From: Burkholderia sp. SRS-46
Lineage (GTDB): Bacteria; Pseudomonadota; Gammaproteobacteria; Burkholderiales; Burkholderiaceae
Length of the DNA stretch: 64,000 bases
NCBI RefSeq assembly: GCF_004343775.1
Contig: NZ_PTXL01000016.1
Coordinates: 1-64,000 of the forward strand
Direction of reading: 5' to 3'
How positions within the stretch are numbered: the first letter of the stretch is position 1; each line of letters starts with the position of its first letter. The position numbers and the translations under genes are program-made. This document shows positions 42,145-50,570 of the stretch, piece by piece. The notes below the pieces were generated by a model, which worked only from the letters and a program-made list of their open reading frames with translations, was not told where the DNA came from and made no database searches.

Positions 42145-42798
42145 ATGCACATTCTGCTTGTCGAGGACGATGAACTGACCGGCTGCAGTGTCAAGGCAGG
42201 GCTTTGTCAAGCGGGCTTCACGGTCGACTGGACGCGGGACGGACACAAGGCTGATCTCGCGCTCGTCACTACCACCTATGCGCTGGTTATTCTCGATCTT
42301 GGACTGCCAGGTATTTCTGGCGCGGAACCCCTGGAGCGGTTGCGGGGCTCCGGAAACGATGTCCCAGTCCTCATACTGGCTGCGAAAGGAACCGCCGCCC
42401 ACCGGGTGCTGGACGCAGGTGCCGATGATTATCTGGACAAGCCATTTGACCTGAGCGAACTTATTGCTCGCTGCCGTGCATTGCTGCGTCGCTCGCAACG
42501 ACGCAGCGTGAATCTGATCCAGTACCGCGATCTGACCATAAGCACGGCAGCAAAAACGATCGCGATCGGCGACGCGCACGTCACATTGACCTCGCGCGAG
42601 TGGGCAATCCTCATCCAGCTTCTGACGAATCAAGGCATTCCGCAATCACGCACGCGTCTTGAAGAAAGCCTGTATGGCTGGCAGAAGGTAATAGAGAGCA
42701 ACGCGATCGAAGTGCACGTGGCTAAACTGCGTAAAAAGCTCGGTGCGAATCTCATCAGGACGGTTCGCGGAATCGGCTATGTCGTGGAGAAGGCATGA
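42145..42798 (+). CDS. OmpR-family response regulator, QseB-like, orphan
   Basis: A 217-aa regulator. It has LLVEDDELTG, phospho-acceptor Asp in LVILDLGLPGISG, and LDKPFDLSELI where most relatives have LVKPF. LAAKG replaces the usual TAR(D) stretch at the switch Thr (Ala instead of Thr). The winged helix ends AIEVHVAKLRKKLGANLIRT and VRGIGYVVEKA. An ATG overlapping the stop (42795) marks where a kinase gene once began, but no kinase follows. The altered switch residue suggests a weakened or phosphorylation-independent regulator. Confidence 0.82.
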   Translation: MHILLVEDDELTGCSVKAGLCQAGFTVDWTRDGHKADLALVTTTYALVILDLGLPGISGAEPLERLRGSGNDVPVLILAAKGTAAHRVLDAGADDYLDKPFDLSELIARCRALLRRSQRRSVNLIQYRDLTISTAAKTIAIGDAHVTLTSREWAILIQLLTNQGIPQSRTRLEESLYGWQKVIESNAIEVHVAKLRKKLGANLIRTVRGIGYVVEKA

Positions 42799-42954
42799 CG
42801 GCCGCATGGATAAGCCAACACCTGAGGCCGCCTGTTCTGACGAACATGTTCCAGTTCAGGCACGACATCCGTTCGAACGTTTTTCAGGACGAATCGGCCC
42901 GTTCACGAAGTACTAAAGCCCGGTCCCCGGCTTGTCGAATGTCCAGTAAATCAT

Positions 42955-42984
42955 GCACCTGCACCTGCACCTGCACCTGCATCT
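42955..42984. repeat. GCACCT hexanucleotide tandem repeat
   Basis: Four exact GCACCT units followed by one GCATCT, outside any supported gene. Confidence 0.8.
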
Positions 42985-43173
42985 GAGCGCACATAGCGAC
43001 CGGAACCCCCCCTGGCAACGCGAAAAATGGCCAGACAGGCCGCGCTTGAATTGGCGCGCTGATCTCTTCACAGGGCTGTTTCGCAACCCCTCGCCCGCTT
43101 CGGCATTCACTCCCCCGAGAAGCTGCATTGAAATACTGGACCGCGTGTTGCGCTGGCCCGATTTTCACCTTAT

Positions 43174-43187
43174 CATTTTCGCAAATG
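43174..43187. promoter_or_regulatory. Candidate ArsR/CadC-type operator
   Basis: CATTT and AAATG form a perfect inverted repeat around TCGC, 20 bp before the cadC-like start, where such repressors usually bind. Confidence 0.4.
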
Positions 43188-43206
43188 TCTAAATGAAGTC
43201 AGCCTT

Positions 43207-43590
43207 ATGAGTTCATCCGCGAAGGTCATCATCAGCCCGGTATGCGAGATCACCTGCTTCGAGCAGGAAAAAGTCGCGAGCATCAAGGCCGAACTTGCCA
43301 AGGAAGAGCATCAGCTGCCGCGCCTCGCCGACCTGTACAAGCTACTCGGCAACACGACGCGCCTCAAGATTCTGCTGGCGCTGGCCCAAGGCGAGCTGTG
43401 CGTGTGCGACATCGCGCACGTACTCGAGCTCACGGTAGCGGCCACCTCGCACCAGTTGAAACTGTTGCGCGATCAGGGCTGGCTCGCCATGCGCAACGAT
43501 GGAAAGATGGTCTATTACCGGCTGCGCAGCGAGGGGCTGTTGAAGGCTCTGCAAGGTGACCTCCGGCTGCTGGAGCAACGGCTGGCCTGA
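43207..43590 (+). CDS. cadC: CadC-like ArsR-family metal-sensing repressor
   Basis: A 127-aa winged-helix repressor. The N-terminal CEITCFEQEK and the helix ELCVCDIAHVLEL supply the Cys residues that form the soft-metal site in CadC (Cd, Pb, Zn). The recognition helix is AATSHQLKLLRDQG, followed by the wing DGKMVYYRL. It is expected to repress the downstream P-type ATPase operon until a soft metal binds. It precedes the ATPase by 28 bp in the same orientation. Confidence 0.88.
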   Translation: MSSSAKVIISPVCEITCFEQEKVASIKAELAKEEHQLPRLADLYKLLGNTTRLKILLALAQGELCVCDIAHVLELTVAATSHQLKLLRDQGWLAMRNDGKMVYYRLRSEGLLKALQGDLRLLEQRLA

Positions 43591-43618
43591 TCGCCGCCGT
43601 CTCGACGAAGGAGTGCAC

Positions 43619-45676
43619 ATGGCTTCGCAACCGGCACTGGAAAAGGCAGCAAGAGGGCCTGCCTGCGATAGCGAGAGCGCCTGCGGCTGCGGTGCTGCGG
43701 CCTCGGTCAGCCCTGCGCCCGCGAAGCCGCTGGCCGCTTTTTCGCGGGCTATCCTGTGGGCTTTCGGTCTGACGATCGCCGTCGTCGTGCTCGTCGTGGT
43801 CGGTGCCGAGCAGCTCGGGCTGCTGGACGCGCTGAAGCGTTTCGTCCCCTGGCCGGTGTGGCTCGCTGGCGTGATCGCAGGCGGCTGGCCGATCTTCCGC
43901 AACGTGCTCGGCGCCGCGCTCCGCCGCAAGATCACTTCCCACACCCTGATGACGCTCGGCCTCGTGGCGGCGGTTGTTGCCGGCGCCTGGCCGGCGGCGA
44001 TCCTGATCGTGTTCTTCATGCGGCTGGCCGACTACATTGAGCACTTCACGGGCGAGCATGCCCGCCAAGCCGTGCGCGATCTTACCGCGCTCGCGCCCGA
44101 GACGGCCCGGGTTGAGCGCGATGGCCGGGAGGTCGAGGTCCCGATCGGGCAGGTGCGGATCGGCGAGATCGTCGTCATCCGTCCCGGCGAAAAGATTCCG
44201 GTCGACGGCCACGTGATCGCCGGTCAGGCCACGATAAATCAGGCCGCGATTACCGGTGAGTCGATGCCAGTGGAAAGCGGCCCCGGCGCGCGTGTGTTCG
44301 CCGCGAGCTTTGCACAGCTTGGCCACCTGCGTGTGCAGGTGACGGCGGTGGGTGCGGGCTCTACCTTCGGTCGCGTCATCAAGCTGGTCGAAGAGGCCGA
44401 ACAGCACCGCGCCAGCATCCAGCGCATCGCCGACCAGTTCGCGACCTGGTACTTGCCGGTGGTGACCACGGTGGCCGCCACCACGTTCTTCGTCAGCGGC
44501 AACATGCTGGCCACCGCCGCGGTGCTGATGGTCGCCTGCTCCTGCTCCTTTGCCATCGCCACGCCGGTGGCGATGATCGCGTCGATCGGCGCAGCGGCGC
44601 GGCGCGGACTATTGATCAAAGGCGGCAAGTATGTGGAGGCCCTGGCCAGGGCCAGCGTGGTCGTGCTGGACAAGACCGGCACCCTCACGCTCGGCCGTCC
44701 CGCAATTACTGACGTTCTCCCGCTCGATGCGGAACTGGGCGCCGATCAGGTCCTGTCGCTCGCCGCGGCGGCCGAACGCTACTCCGAACACCCGCTCGCC
44801 CATGCGGTGCGCGTGGCTGCCATCGAAAGCGGGCTCAGGCTTGCCGAACCCGAGCGCTTCGAGGCGATGCCGGGGAGCGGCGTGCGCGTACGCCTCGACG
44901 GCGCAACCATCGTCGTCGGCAGCTCCCGCGTGTTCGAGGGGCAGGCGCTGCCCCCGGTCGCGGCGGAACTGGAGGCGCAGGGCAAGACGCTGCTGTTCGT
45001 CCTGCGCGATGGGCGCCCGATCGGCGTGCTTGCAGCCATGGATACGCTGCGGCCGGACGTGCCCCAGGCCTTGGCCGAGCTGCGCCAGCTCGGCATCGAA
45101 CACATCGAACTGCTGACCGGCGACAACGCGCGTACTGCCGCCGCCATCGCGCAGCCGCTTGGAATCGACTACCGCGCCGGCCTGCTGCCCGAGGACAAGA
45201 TCGCGGTCGTCAAGGAGTACCAGCGCCGCGGCCACCTGGTGGTCATGATCGGCGATGGCGTCAACGACGCCCCGGCGCTTGCCCAGGCCGACGTGGGCAT
45301 CGCCATGGGTGCCGCCGGCAGCCCGATCGCGATCGAGGCCGCCCATATTGCGCTGATGCGCGAAGACTGGTCCCTTGTGCCGGAAGTGCTGCGCATCGCC
45401 CGGCGGACCATGAACACGGTCAAGATCAACATCGGCTTTACCGCGATTTACAACCTGACGGGGCTGGCGCTGGCGTCGCTCGGCTTCCTGCCGCCGGCGA
45501 TCGCCGCAGCGGCGCAGGCAGGTCCGGACTTCGGCATTCTCGCCAACTCGGCCCGCCTGCTGCGACAGGGCAGGCGACGCGGGAACGGGTTGAGGCAGGG
45601 ACAAGAAGCAACACCAGCCGAAGCTGAAGCAGTCAACGTGCACGTAGCACGTATATTCAGGGAGACCTTGAGATGA
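43619..45676 (+). CDS. P1B-type metal ATPase with CSC membrane motif
   Basis: A 685-aa pump. A short N-terminal Cys cluster (SACGCGAA, about residue 25) replaces a full metal-binding domain. Helices precede the actuator motif ITGES, the catalytic DKTGT, SEHPLAHA (HP motif) and MIGDGVNDAPALA. The transmembrane motif reads ACSCSFAIATP. The Pro of the usual CPC is Ser, which is rare. It lies under a CadC-like repressor, so Cd, Zn, Pb or a related soft metal is likely. Ribosome site AAGGAG precedes ATG 43619; the stop overlaps the next gene start by 4 nt. Confidence 0.88.
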   Translation: MASQPALEKAARGPACDSESACGCGAAASVSPAPAKPLAAFSRAILWAFGLTIAVVVLVVVGAEQLGLLDALKRFVPWPVWLAGVIAGGWPIFRNVLGAALRRKITSHTLMTLGLVAAVVAGAWPAAILIVFFMRLADYIEHFTGEHARQAVRDLTALAPETARVERDGREVEVPIGQVRIGEIVVIRPGEKIPVDGHVIAGQATINQAAITGESMPVESGPGARVFAASFAQLGHLRVQVTAVGAGSTFGRVIKLVEEAEQHRASIQRIADQFATWYLPVVTTVAATTFFVSGNMLATAAVLMVACSCSFAIATPVAMIASIGAAARRGLLIKGGKYVEALARASVVVLDKTGTLTLGRPAITDVLPLDAELGADQVLSLAAAAERYSEHPLAHAVRVAAIESGLRLAEPERFEAMPGSGVRVRLDGATIVVGSSRVFEGQALPPVAAELEAQGKTLLFVLRDGRPIGVLAAMDTLRPDVPQALAELRQLGIEHIELLTGDNARTAAAIAQPLGIDYRAGLLPEDKIAVVKEYQRRGHLVVMIGDGVNDAPALAQADVGIAMGAAGSPIAIEAAHIALMREDWSLVPEVLRIARRTMNTVKINIGFTAIYNLTGLALASLGFLPPAIAAAAQAGPDFGILANSARLLRQGRRRGNGLRQGQEATPAEAEAVNVHVARIFRETLR

Positions 45677-46155
45677 AAACACGGCATCGGAACGCGACGC
45701 CAGACCGCAAACGCAGACTCTGGCTCGCCACCTCGCTTGTCGGCGGTGGGCTTGTGGCCGGAGGCGCACTGTGGGCCGCAGGTCCGAAAACGCTCGCACA
45801 GGGACTGCCTGATCTGCTGGGCAAGGCACAGCCGACCGTGCCCAAGGGCGCGTTGCAGGTGCAGGACCTGCAGGCCGACCCGAAAGGCTACCGGGGAAAC
45901 ATCATTGTGCGCGGTGTCGTCGCGGTGTCTTCTCCCGACGATCCGAAGCTGATCGGTCTGATCGATTCGCGTGAGGCGAGAGTCTGCCAGGACTTGAGTT
46001 GCGCGAAGTACTACCTGCCGACGAGGGTTGCGCAAAGCGATCTGAAGCCATGGGACGAAGTGGACGTCTACGGGATCATGACCGAGGACGGGAGCAGGAA
46101 CCTGGTCTACCTCGCTGCCACCAAGGTCGAGAACCTCGGCTCGATCAAGAAATGA
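45673..46155 (+). CDS. Membrane-anchored OB-like periplasmic protein, 160 aa
   Basis: An N-terminal anchor or twin-Arg-like start (DRKRRLWLATSLVGGGLVAG) is followed by a beta-rich domain with LQVQDLQADPKGYRGNIIVR and two Cys in RVCQDLSCAKYYLPT. The fold pattern (short OB-like barrel) recalls heme- or metal-handling periplasmic proteins, but I cannot assign it. Both Cys could bind metal or form a disulfide with the thioredoxin encoded downstream. It sits between the ATPase and the ABC permease, overlapping both by 4 nt, so it is part of the same operon. Confidence 0.7.
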   Translation: MKTRHRNATPDRKRRLWLATSLVGGGLVAGGALWAAGPKTLAQGLPDLLGKAQPTVPKGALQVQDLQADPKGYRGNIIVRGVVAVSSPDDPKLIGLIDSREARVCQDLSCAKYYLPTRVAQSDLKPWDEVDVYGIMTEDGSRNLVYLAATKVENLGSIKK

Positions 46156-47315
46156 ATCTCGGAACGTTGGTGTGGCGCAACCTGACGCGCCGGCGTGGGC
46201 GCTTTGTTTTCACGCTGGCGGGCGTGGCCGTCGGCATTGCCGCGTTCGTTGCCTTAATGACCATCGGGCAAGGACTGACGCGGGAGATCCGAAAGCAGGC
46301 ACAGGGCCTGGGCGCCAATCTGGTGGTCACCCCCAAGGGCTGGTGTGCGTATGAGCAGATATCCGTGCTCACCGGGGAACAGTTGCCCGAGGCCATTCCG
46401 CTGTCCGACCTTGGAAAAATTCGCGCCGTGCCAGGCGTGAAGAACGCGGTTCCCTACCTGAACGAAAAAACCGCCTTTCGCAACCAGCCCGTGCCGGTGA
46501 TCGGCGTGTGGCCCGACGAGATGCGGACCCTGCAGAAATGGACCGTCGGGGCCGGGCACTACTTCGTTACGCCTGACGACCGCGGGGTTGTCGTGGGTGC
46601 GGCCATCGCCAAACAGTTCAAGCTCCAGCCCGGCGATCTAATCACCGTGCGCGGTCAGTCACTGCCTGTGATCGGCGTGTTGCGCGAAATGGGTACCAAG
46701 GATGACATCGCGACGTTCGTGCCGCTGACCGTCGCCCAGACGATCTACGACGTGCAGGGGAAGGTCTCGTTTATCGCCGTCCAGGTGACCGACGTGGAGC
46801 GCATCGAGGCGGTCAGTCTGAAGATCCAGGAAGTCGCCAACGTGGCGGTGATATCCGACAAGCAATTGCTGTCCTCAATCCTGTCGATCGTCGGTTCGGT
46901 GGGCGCAGCGATGCAGGCGGTGGCGGCGGTCGGCGTGCTGGCGGCGGCCTTCGGCATCGTCAACACGCTGCTGACCGCCGTCTACGAACGCCGTCGCGAA
47001 ATTGGCATTCTGCAGGCGGTCGGCAGTACCCGGCGCACGCTGTTCCTGGCGTTCATGCTTGAATCGGGCCTGTACGGAGTGCTCGGTGGCGTGTTGGGTG
47101 CGGCGCTCGGCTGCCTGGGCGCCTGGCTGTTCGGACCCGCGCTGACCGACAACGCATTCACCGCGTCGCTTCATCAGGCTCCAGCCCTCACACTCGATGC
47201 CATGACCGTGCTTTGGACGTTCGCGCTGTCCGTGGGGCTTTCATTGGTCGCGGGCGTGTATCCCGCGTATCGCGCGACGAAGCTCACCCCGGTGGAGGCG
47301 ATGCGCTATGTCTGA
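46152..47315 (+). CDS. MacB/FtsX-type ABC transporter permease
   Basis: A 387-aa permease with one N-terminal helix (TRRRGRFVFTLAGVAVGIAA), a large periplasmic domain (about 45-255), and three C-terminal helices, including IVNTLLTAVYERRREIGILQ, the MacB/LolE-type coupling motif, and the terminal YPAYRATKLTPVEAMRYV. Such systems do not import solutes but move lipids, peptides or lipoproteins, or transmit force in the periplasm. ATG 46152 overlaps the preceding stop, and its stop overlaps the ATPase gene by 8 nt. Confidence 0.88.
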   Translation: MNLGTLVWRNLTRRRGRFVFTLAGVAVGIAAFVALMTIGQGLTREIRKQAQGLGANLVVTPKGWCAYEQISVLTGEQLPEAIPLSDLGKIRAVPGVKNAVPYLNEKTAFRNQPVPVIGVWPDEMRTLQKWTVGAGHYFVTPDDRGVVVGAAIAKQFKLQPGDLITVRGQSLPVIGVLREMGTKDDIATFVPLTVAQTIYDVQGKVSFIAVQVTDVERIEAVSLKIQEVANVAVISDKQLLSSILSIVGSVGAAMQAVAAVGVLAAAFGIVNTLLTAVYERRREIGILQAVGSTRRTLFLAFMLESGLYGVLGGVLGAALGCLGAWLFGPALTDNAFTASLHQAPALTLDAMTVLWTFALSVGLSLVAGVYPAYRATKLTPVEAMRYV

Positions 47316-48000
47316 GGCGTTGATTCACGTCGAGAACGTGAGCAAGCTGTACGGCTCGGGGCCAGCCACCGCCACCGCGCTGTCCGGCGTGCACCTGACT
47401 TTGCGCCGCGGGTCCTGGGTGGCGATCATGGGTCCGTCCGGGCATGGCAAGAGCACGCTGTTGCAGATCATGGGCGGGCTCGACCGGCCCACCGGTGGAA
47501 AGGTCCAGCTGGACGGGATCGAGCTCACCACGCTCGGCCACGCCGATCTGGCACGCACGCGGGCCCAGGCGATCGGGTTTGTCTTCCAGTCGTTCAATCT
47601 GCTGCCGCACCTGAGCGCGCTCGAAAACATCCAGCTTGCCCTGTGGCTGGGTAGGCGCGAACCGAACGACGCACGGGCACGTGCGCTTACTCTGCTTGAA
47701 TCCGTCGGACTGGCGGACAAGGCGCATGTGCGCCCAGGCGCCCTTTCCGGCGGCCAGCAGCAGCGGGTCGCCGTTGCGCGTGCGCTCGCCAACGAGCCGG
47801 CGATCCTGCTGCTGGACGAGCCGACGGGCAACCTCGACTCGACTTCCGAAGCGGAGCTGATGAAGTTGCTGGGCGGCCTGCACGAACAGGGGCGAACCAT
47901 TGCCATGGTCACCCACAACCCGGCCGTGGCCGATCGCGCGCAGCGCATCGTGCAGCTCAGGGACGGCCGGATCGCCGGGGACCGCGTCCATGACAGTTAG
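47308..48000 (+). CDS. LolD/MacB-type ABC transporter ATPase
   Basis: A 230-aa nucleotide-binding protein with Walker A GPSGHGKST, Q loop FVFQSFNLLPHL, signature LSGGQQQRVAVARAL, Walker B ILLLDEPTGNLD and switch His in MVTHNP. The subfamily pairs with FtsX-type permeases. In the signature-adjacent Walker A, the usual second Gly is His (GPSGHGKS). It overlaps the permease upstream and the thioredoxin gene downstream, confirming one operon. Confidence 0.9.
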   Translation: MSEALIHVENVSKLYGSGPATATALSGVHLTLRRGSWVAIMGPSGHGKSTLLQIMGGLDRPTGGKVQLDGIELTTLGHADLARTRAQAIGFVFQSFNLLPHLSALENIQLALWLGRREPNDARARALTLLESVGLADKAHVRPGALSGGQQQRVAVARALANEPAILLLDEPTGNLDSTSEAELMKLLGGLHEQGRTIAMVTHNPAVADRAQRIVQLRDGRIAGDRVHDS

Positions 48001-48493
48001 CCGGCGTTTACGGGTCGGACTGGTGCTGCTCTTCGTCGTTGGGGCGAGCCTCGCCGCGTCCGTGCTCACGCAGCGGCACGCCTCTCCGGCCGTCACGTTT
48101 ACGACCCTGGACGGTCAGCACATCGGGTTGCAGGACCAAGGGGGACGCGTGGTTGTCGTGACCTTCTGGGCCACGAGTTGCTCGATCTGCGTGGAGGAAA
48201 TGCCCGATCTTGCGCAAACGTACCGTCAATACCACGCCCGTGGTTTTGAGTTGATCGCGGTCGCAATGGCCTACGACGCGCCGGACGAGGTCAGGCACTT
48301 CGCGCAGGTCAGAGGCTTGCCGTTCCCCGTGGTGCTTGATACGGGCGGGGCGCTCGCGCATGCGTTCAGCAACACGACCGTCGTTCCCACCACGTTCGTG
48401 ATTGATCGCAGCGGAACGCTCGTGTCGAAGACGCTCGGTGCGATCGATTCCGCGAGACTCCGGCAGTACCTCGATGCATCGCCACGCCTCTGA
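47990..48493 (+). CDS. TlpA-like membrane-anchored thioredoxin
   Basis: A 167-aa periplasmic thiol-disulfide protein. An N-terminal anchor (RVGLVLLFVVGASLAASVLT) precedes a thioredoxin fold with active site CSIC in FWATSCSICVEEMPDL and the cis-Pro loop TTVVPTTFVIDRSG. ATG 47990 overlaps the ATPase gene by 11 nt. TlpA-type proteins reduce disulfides of cytochrome or copper-handling proteins; here a client could be the OB-like protein with two Cys or the DsbD alpha domain encoded next. Confidence 0.88.
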   Translation: MTVSRRLRVGLVLLFVVGASLAASVLTQRHASPAVTFTTLDGQHIGLQDQGGRVVVVTFWATSCSICVEEMPDLAQTYRQYHARGFELIAVAMAYDAPDEVRHFAQVRGLPFPVVLDTGGALAHAFSNTTVVPTTFVIDRSGTLVSKTLGAIDSARLRQYLDASPRL

Positions 48494-48628
48494 TGCGGAA
48501 ACCGGAACATGAACCATGCACAAACAAGCGCGCTCCACTGGCTCGCCGGTAGACGGCCGCTGCATCCATCGGTCTGGTGGCCGCTAGACATCAACGCTGC
48601 TTCGATCACGCGCCACATGGAGTGACCT

Positions 48629-49084
48629 ATGTTTAGAAAAACATCCCCCATCGCTGTCGTCTTCATGCTGCTCGTTCTGCTTCTCGCTTCATTGGGCGCG
48701 ATACGGCAGGCGAACGCGGACGACCTTCTACCCCCTGACCAGGCGTTCAGGCTGAAGATTCTCTTCAAGAACCCTCAGACGCTGATCGCCGACTTTACCC
48801 CTGCGCCGGGCTACTACCTGTACAAGGCCAAGACGAAGTTCGCCTTGAAGAATTCGACCGGTGTGGTCATCAAGGAAATTCGCATGCCGCCAGGCGAGAC
48901 CAAGCAGGATCAGTTTTTCGGCGTCCAGGAGATTTATACGAAGCCTTTCCAGGTCGAGATCGCGTTGGAGCGGGCGCCCAACGCCAAGGGCGCGACCTTG
49001 CTCGCCGTCTACCAAGGGTGCAATGAAAAGGTAGGCGTGTGCTACCCGCCGATCCAGAAGTCGCTGGATTTCAAGTTGCCTTGA
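48629..49084 (+). CDS. Stand-alone DsbD alpha (N-terminal) domain protein
   Basis: A 151-aa secreted protein matching only the N-terminal domain of DsbD. After a signal peptide comes the immunoglobulin-like fold with AFRLKILFKNPQTLIADFTP, YYLYKAKTKF, and the catalytic region AVYQGCNEKVGVCYPPIQKS, with both catalytic Cys of DsbD alpha. The membrane and C-terminal thioredoxin domains are absent. It is expected to shuttle electrons to periplasmic client proteins and may act with the TlpA-like protein encoded just upstream. Confidence 0.85.
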   Translation: MFRKTSPIAVVFMLLVLLLASLGAIRQANADDLLPPDQAFRLKILFKNPQTLIADFTPAPGYYLYKAKTKFALKNSTGVVIKEIRMPPGETKQDQFFGVQEIYTKPFQVEIALERAPNAKGATLLAVYQGCNEKVGVCYPPIQKSLDFKLP

Positions 49085-49390
49085 TGGCCCCATCGCGCGA
49101 CCGGCACCGATGGGACACCAATCGAGCACGTCTGCCTTGGTGTGGAACATGCAGTGTGCTCGCTTGTTGCGAGTGGCCGACCATGGCAGAGGGTTGACGA
49201 GGCGGCGCTTGGACCGCGCCGCTGGCGTGATGTTGACGGAACGCCGCGAGACGCTGGTGCGCGAAGACTATGACGACGAGACAGACTGTGTCGAATCTGT
49301 GACGTGACATTGCTTTCATTTCGCCATCCATAGCTGACCGGTTCTTTTCATCTCAACTGGGCATCACGCTGGTTCTGAACGGAGAAAGCA
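49085..49390. other. Intergenic region with a weak CusR-like box
   Basis: No gene seen. Box 6 lies near its right end, 68 bp before the NMT1-like gene. Confidence 0.4.
49304..49323 (+). promoter_or_regulatory. CusR/CopR-like box 6 (weak)
   Basis: GTGACATTGCTTTCATTTCG matches box 1 in TGACATTGCT but has lost the TGTCA arm. Confidence 0.4.
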
Positions 49391-50386
49391 ATGAAGACCA
49401 AAGTGCTGCGAGCCTGCTTGCTCTTCCTTGCCGCACTCCTCGTTCCGTCGCTGGGGCGAGCAGAACAGGCGATCACGCTGTACCTGAATTGGGTGCCGGG
49501 TCCCGAGCACGCACCGCTTTTTTATGCCCAGAAGATGGGATGGTACGAACAGGCCGGCGTCAAGCTCACGATCGCGCCCGGCGCTGGCTCCGGTCGGACC
49601 CTGAATGTCGTCGCAGACAAACCGAACACGATCGGTGTGGCAGACTTTCTGAGCCTGCTTGTCGCGCGGAGCAAGGACAACGATGCCGTCGCGGTCATGA
49701 ACCTGTTCGCCAACTCCCCCTATATCTTTTATTGGTTGAAAGACAGTGGCATCCGCTCCATCCACGATCTGCCCGGCCACAAGCTCGGCGCGCCCGGTGA
49801 GGATATGGCAAGAAGACTCTGGCCGGCGCTCGCGCGAGCGAATGGAATCGATCCGAGCTCGATCACCTGGGTCGAGGTGGCCAACGATGACAAAGTGCAA
49901 GCCCTGCGGGACAGAAAGGTCGACGTGGTCACCAACTACTTCCTTGACAGCTACAGCCTTTATCCGAAAGCGTTCGGCGCACAGTTGGGCGAGCTTCCCT
50001 GGCGGGATGCCGGATTCAACCCTTACAGCAACAGCCTGTTCGTACCGGCGCACCTGCTGAAAGATGATCCCCAAACCGTATCGGCGGTGGTCCGCGCGAC
50101 GCAGCGCGCGCAAGCGGCCTGTCTTGCCAACCCGGCGCCCTGCATCGATGCGTTGGTACAAGCGAACCCCAACATCCAACGCAACACCGCGCTTGCCAAT
50201 TGGAATGCTGGACGACAATTGTTTTACAGTGCCGAAGGCCAGTTGCCACTCGGGGCATTTGACCCGGTGCGGGTGCAGCGAGACTACGAAGTCGCACACG
50301 AGCTATTCAAACTGAGCGTCCCGGCCGATCAGAAGACGGCATTCGACAACGAATTTCTCGACACGTCTATCAAGCCACCCCGGTGA
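49391..50386 (+). CDS. NMT1/SsuA-like substrate-binding protein
   Basis: A 331-aa periplasmic protein. The signal peptide is at residues 1-24. The NMT1/THI5-like domain starts AITLYLNWVPGPEHAPLFYA and has LTIAPGAGSGRTLNVVADK and GVADFLSLLVARSKD. The C-terminal half has VEVANDDKVQALRDRKVDVV. Relatives bind sulfonates, taurine, thiamine precursors or bicarbonate. No ABC permease/ATPase of the matching type is adjacent, so it may act as a receptor or use a chromosomal transporter. Ribosome site GGAGAAA precedes ATG 49391. Confidence 0.85.
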   Translation: MKTKVLRACLLFLAALLVPSLGRAEQAITLYLNWVPGPEHAPLFYAQKMGWYEQAGVKLTIAPGAGSGRTLNVVADKPNTIGVADFLSLLVARSKDNDAVAVMNLFANSPYIFYWLKDSGIRSIHDLPGHKLGAPGEDMARRLWPALARANGIDPSSITWVEVANDDKVQALRDRKVDVVTNYFLDSYSLYPKAFGAQLGELPWRDAGFNPYSNSLFVPAHLLKDDPQTVSAVVRATQRAQAACLANPAPCIDALVQANPNIQRNTALANWNAGRQLFYSAEGQLPLGAFDPVRVQRDYEVAHELFKLSVPADQKTAFDNEFLDTSIKPPR

Positions 50387-50570
50387 GCCGTCACGGAGTC
50401 CTGTCGCCGCCCGACCGATGCGGGGATGGCCCGCGAGAACGCGCGCAGGTGAGGTTGACCCGTCTCACCGTCCGGCGATCGCCGAACTGATGGACTGGGC
50501 GTGAGCGCTGATGCTAGCGGGTGCCGACAAAGCGATCAAAACCCCGCTAGCCGACACACCGGAGAACAAT

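Larger units (their letters stand above)
42799..43206. other. Decayed kinase start, hexanucleotide repeat and operator region
   Basis: No intact gene. After the lost kinase start come a GCACCT microsatellite (42955-42984) and the promoter region of the CadC-like gene. Confidence 0.45.

Noticed and set aside
41881..42645. 254-codon minus-strand frame
   Set aside because: Shadow of the orphan response regulator, which has clear receiver and winged-helix motifs.
14613..42798. The transmissible locus of stress tolerance (heat-resistance island)
   Set aside because: None of its hallmark genes (small heat-shock proteins, ClpK, FtsH, YfdX, HdeD, DegP) is present.
42795..42986. Short frame overlapping the regulator stop as a kinase gene
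   Set aside because: It ends within the hexanucleotide repeat and carries no membrane, HAMP or kinase motif; only the start position recalls the lost gene.
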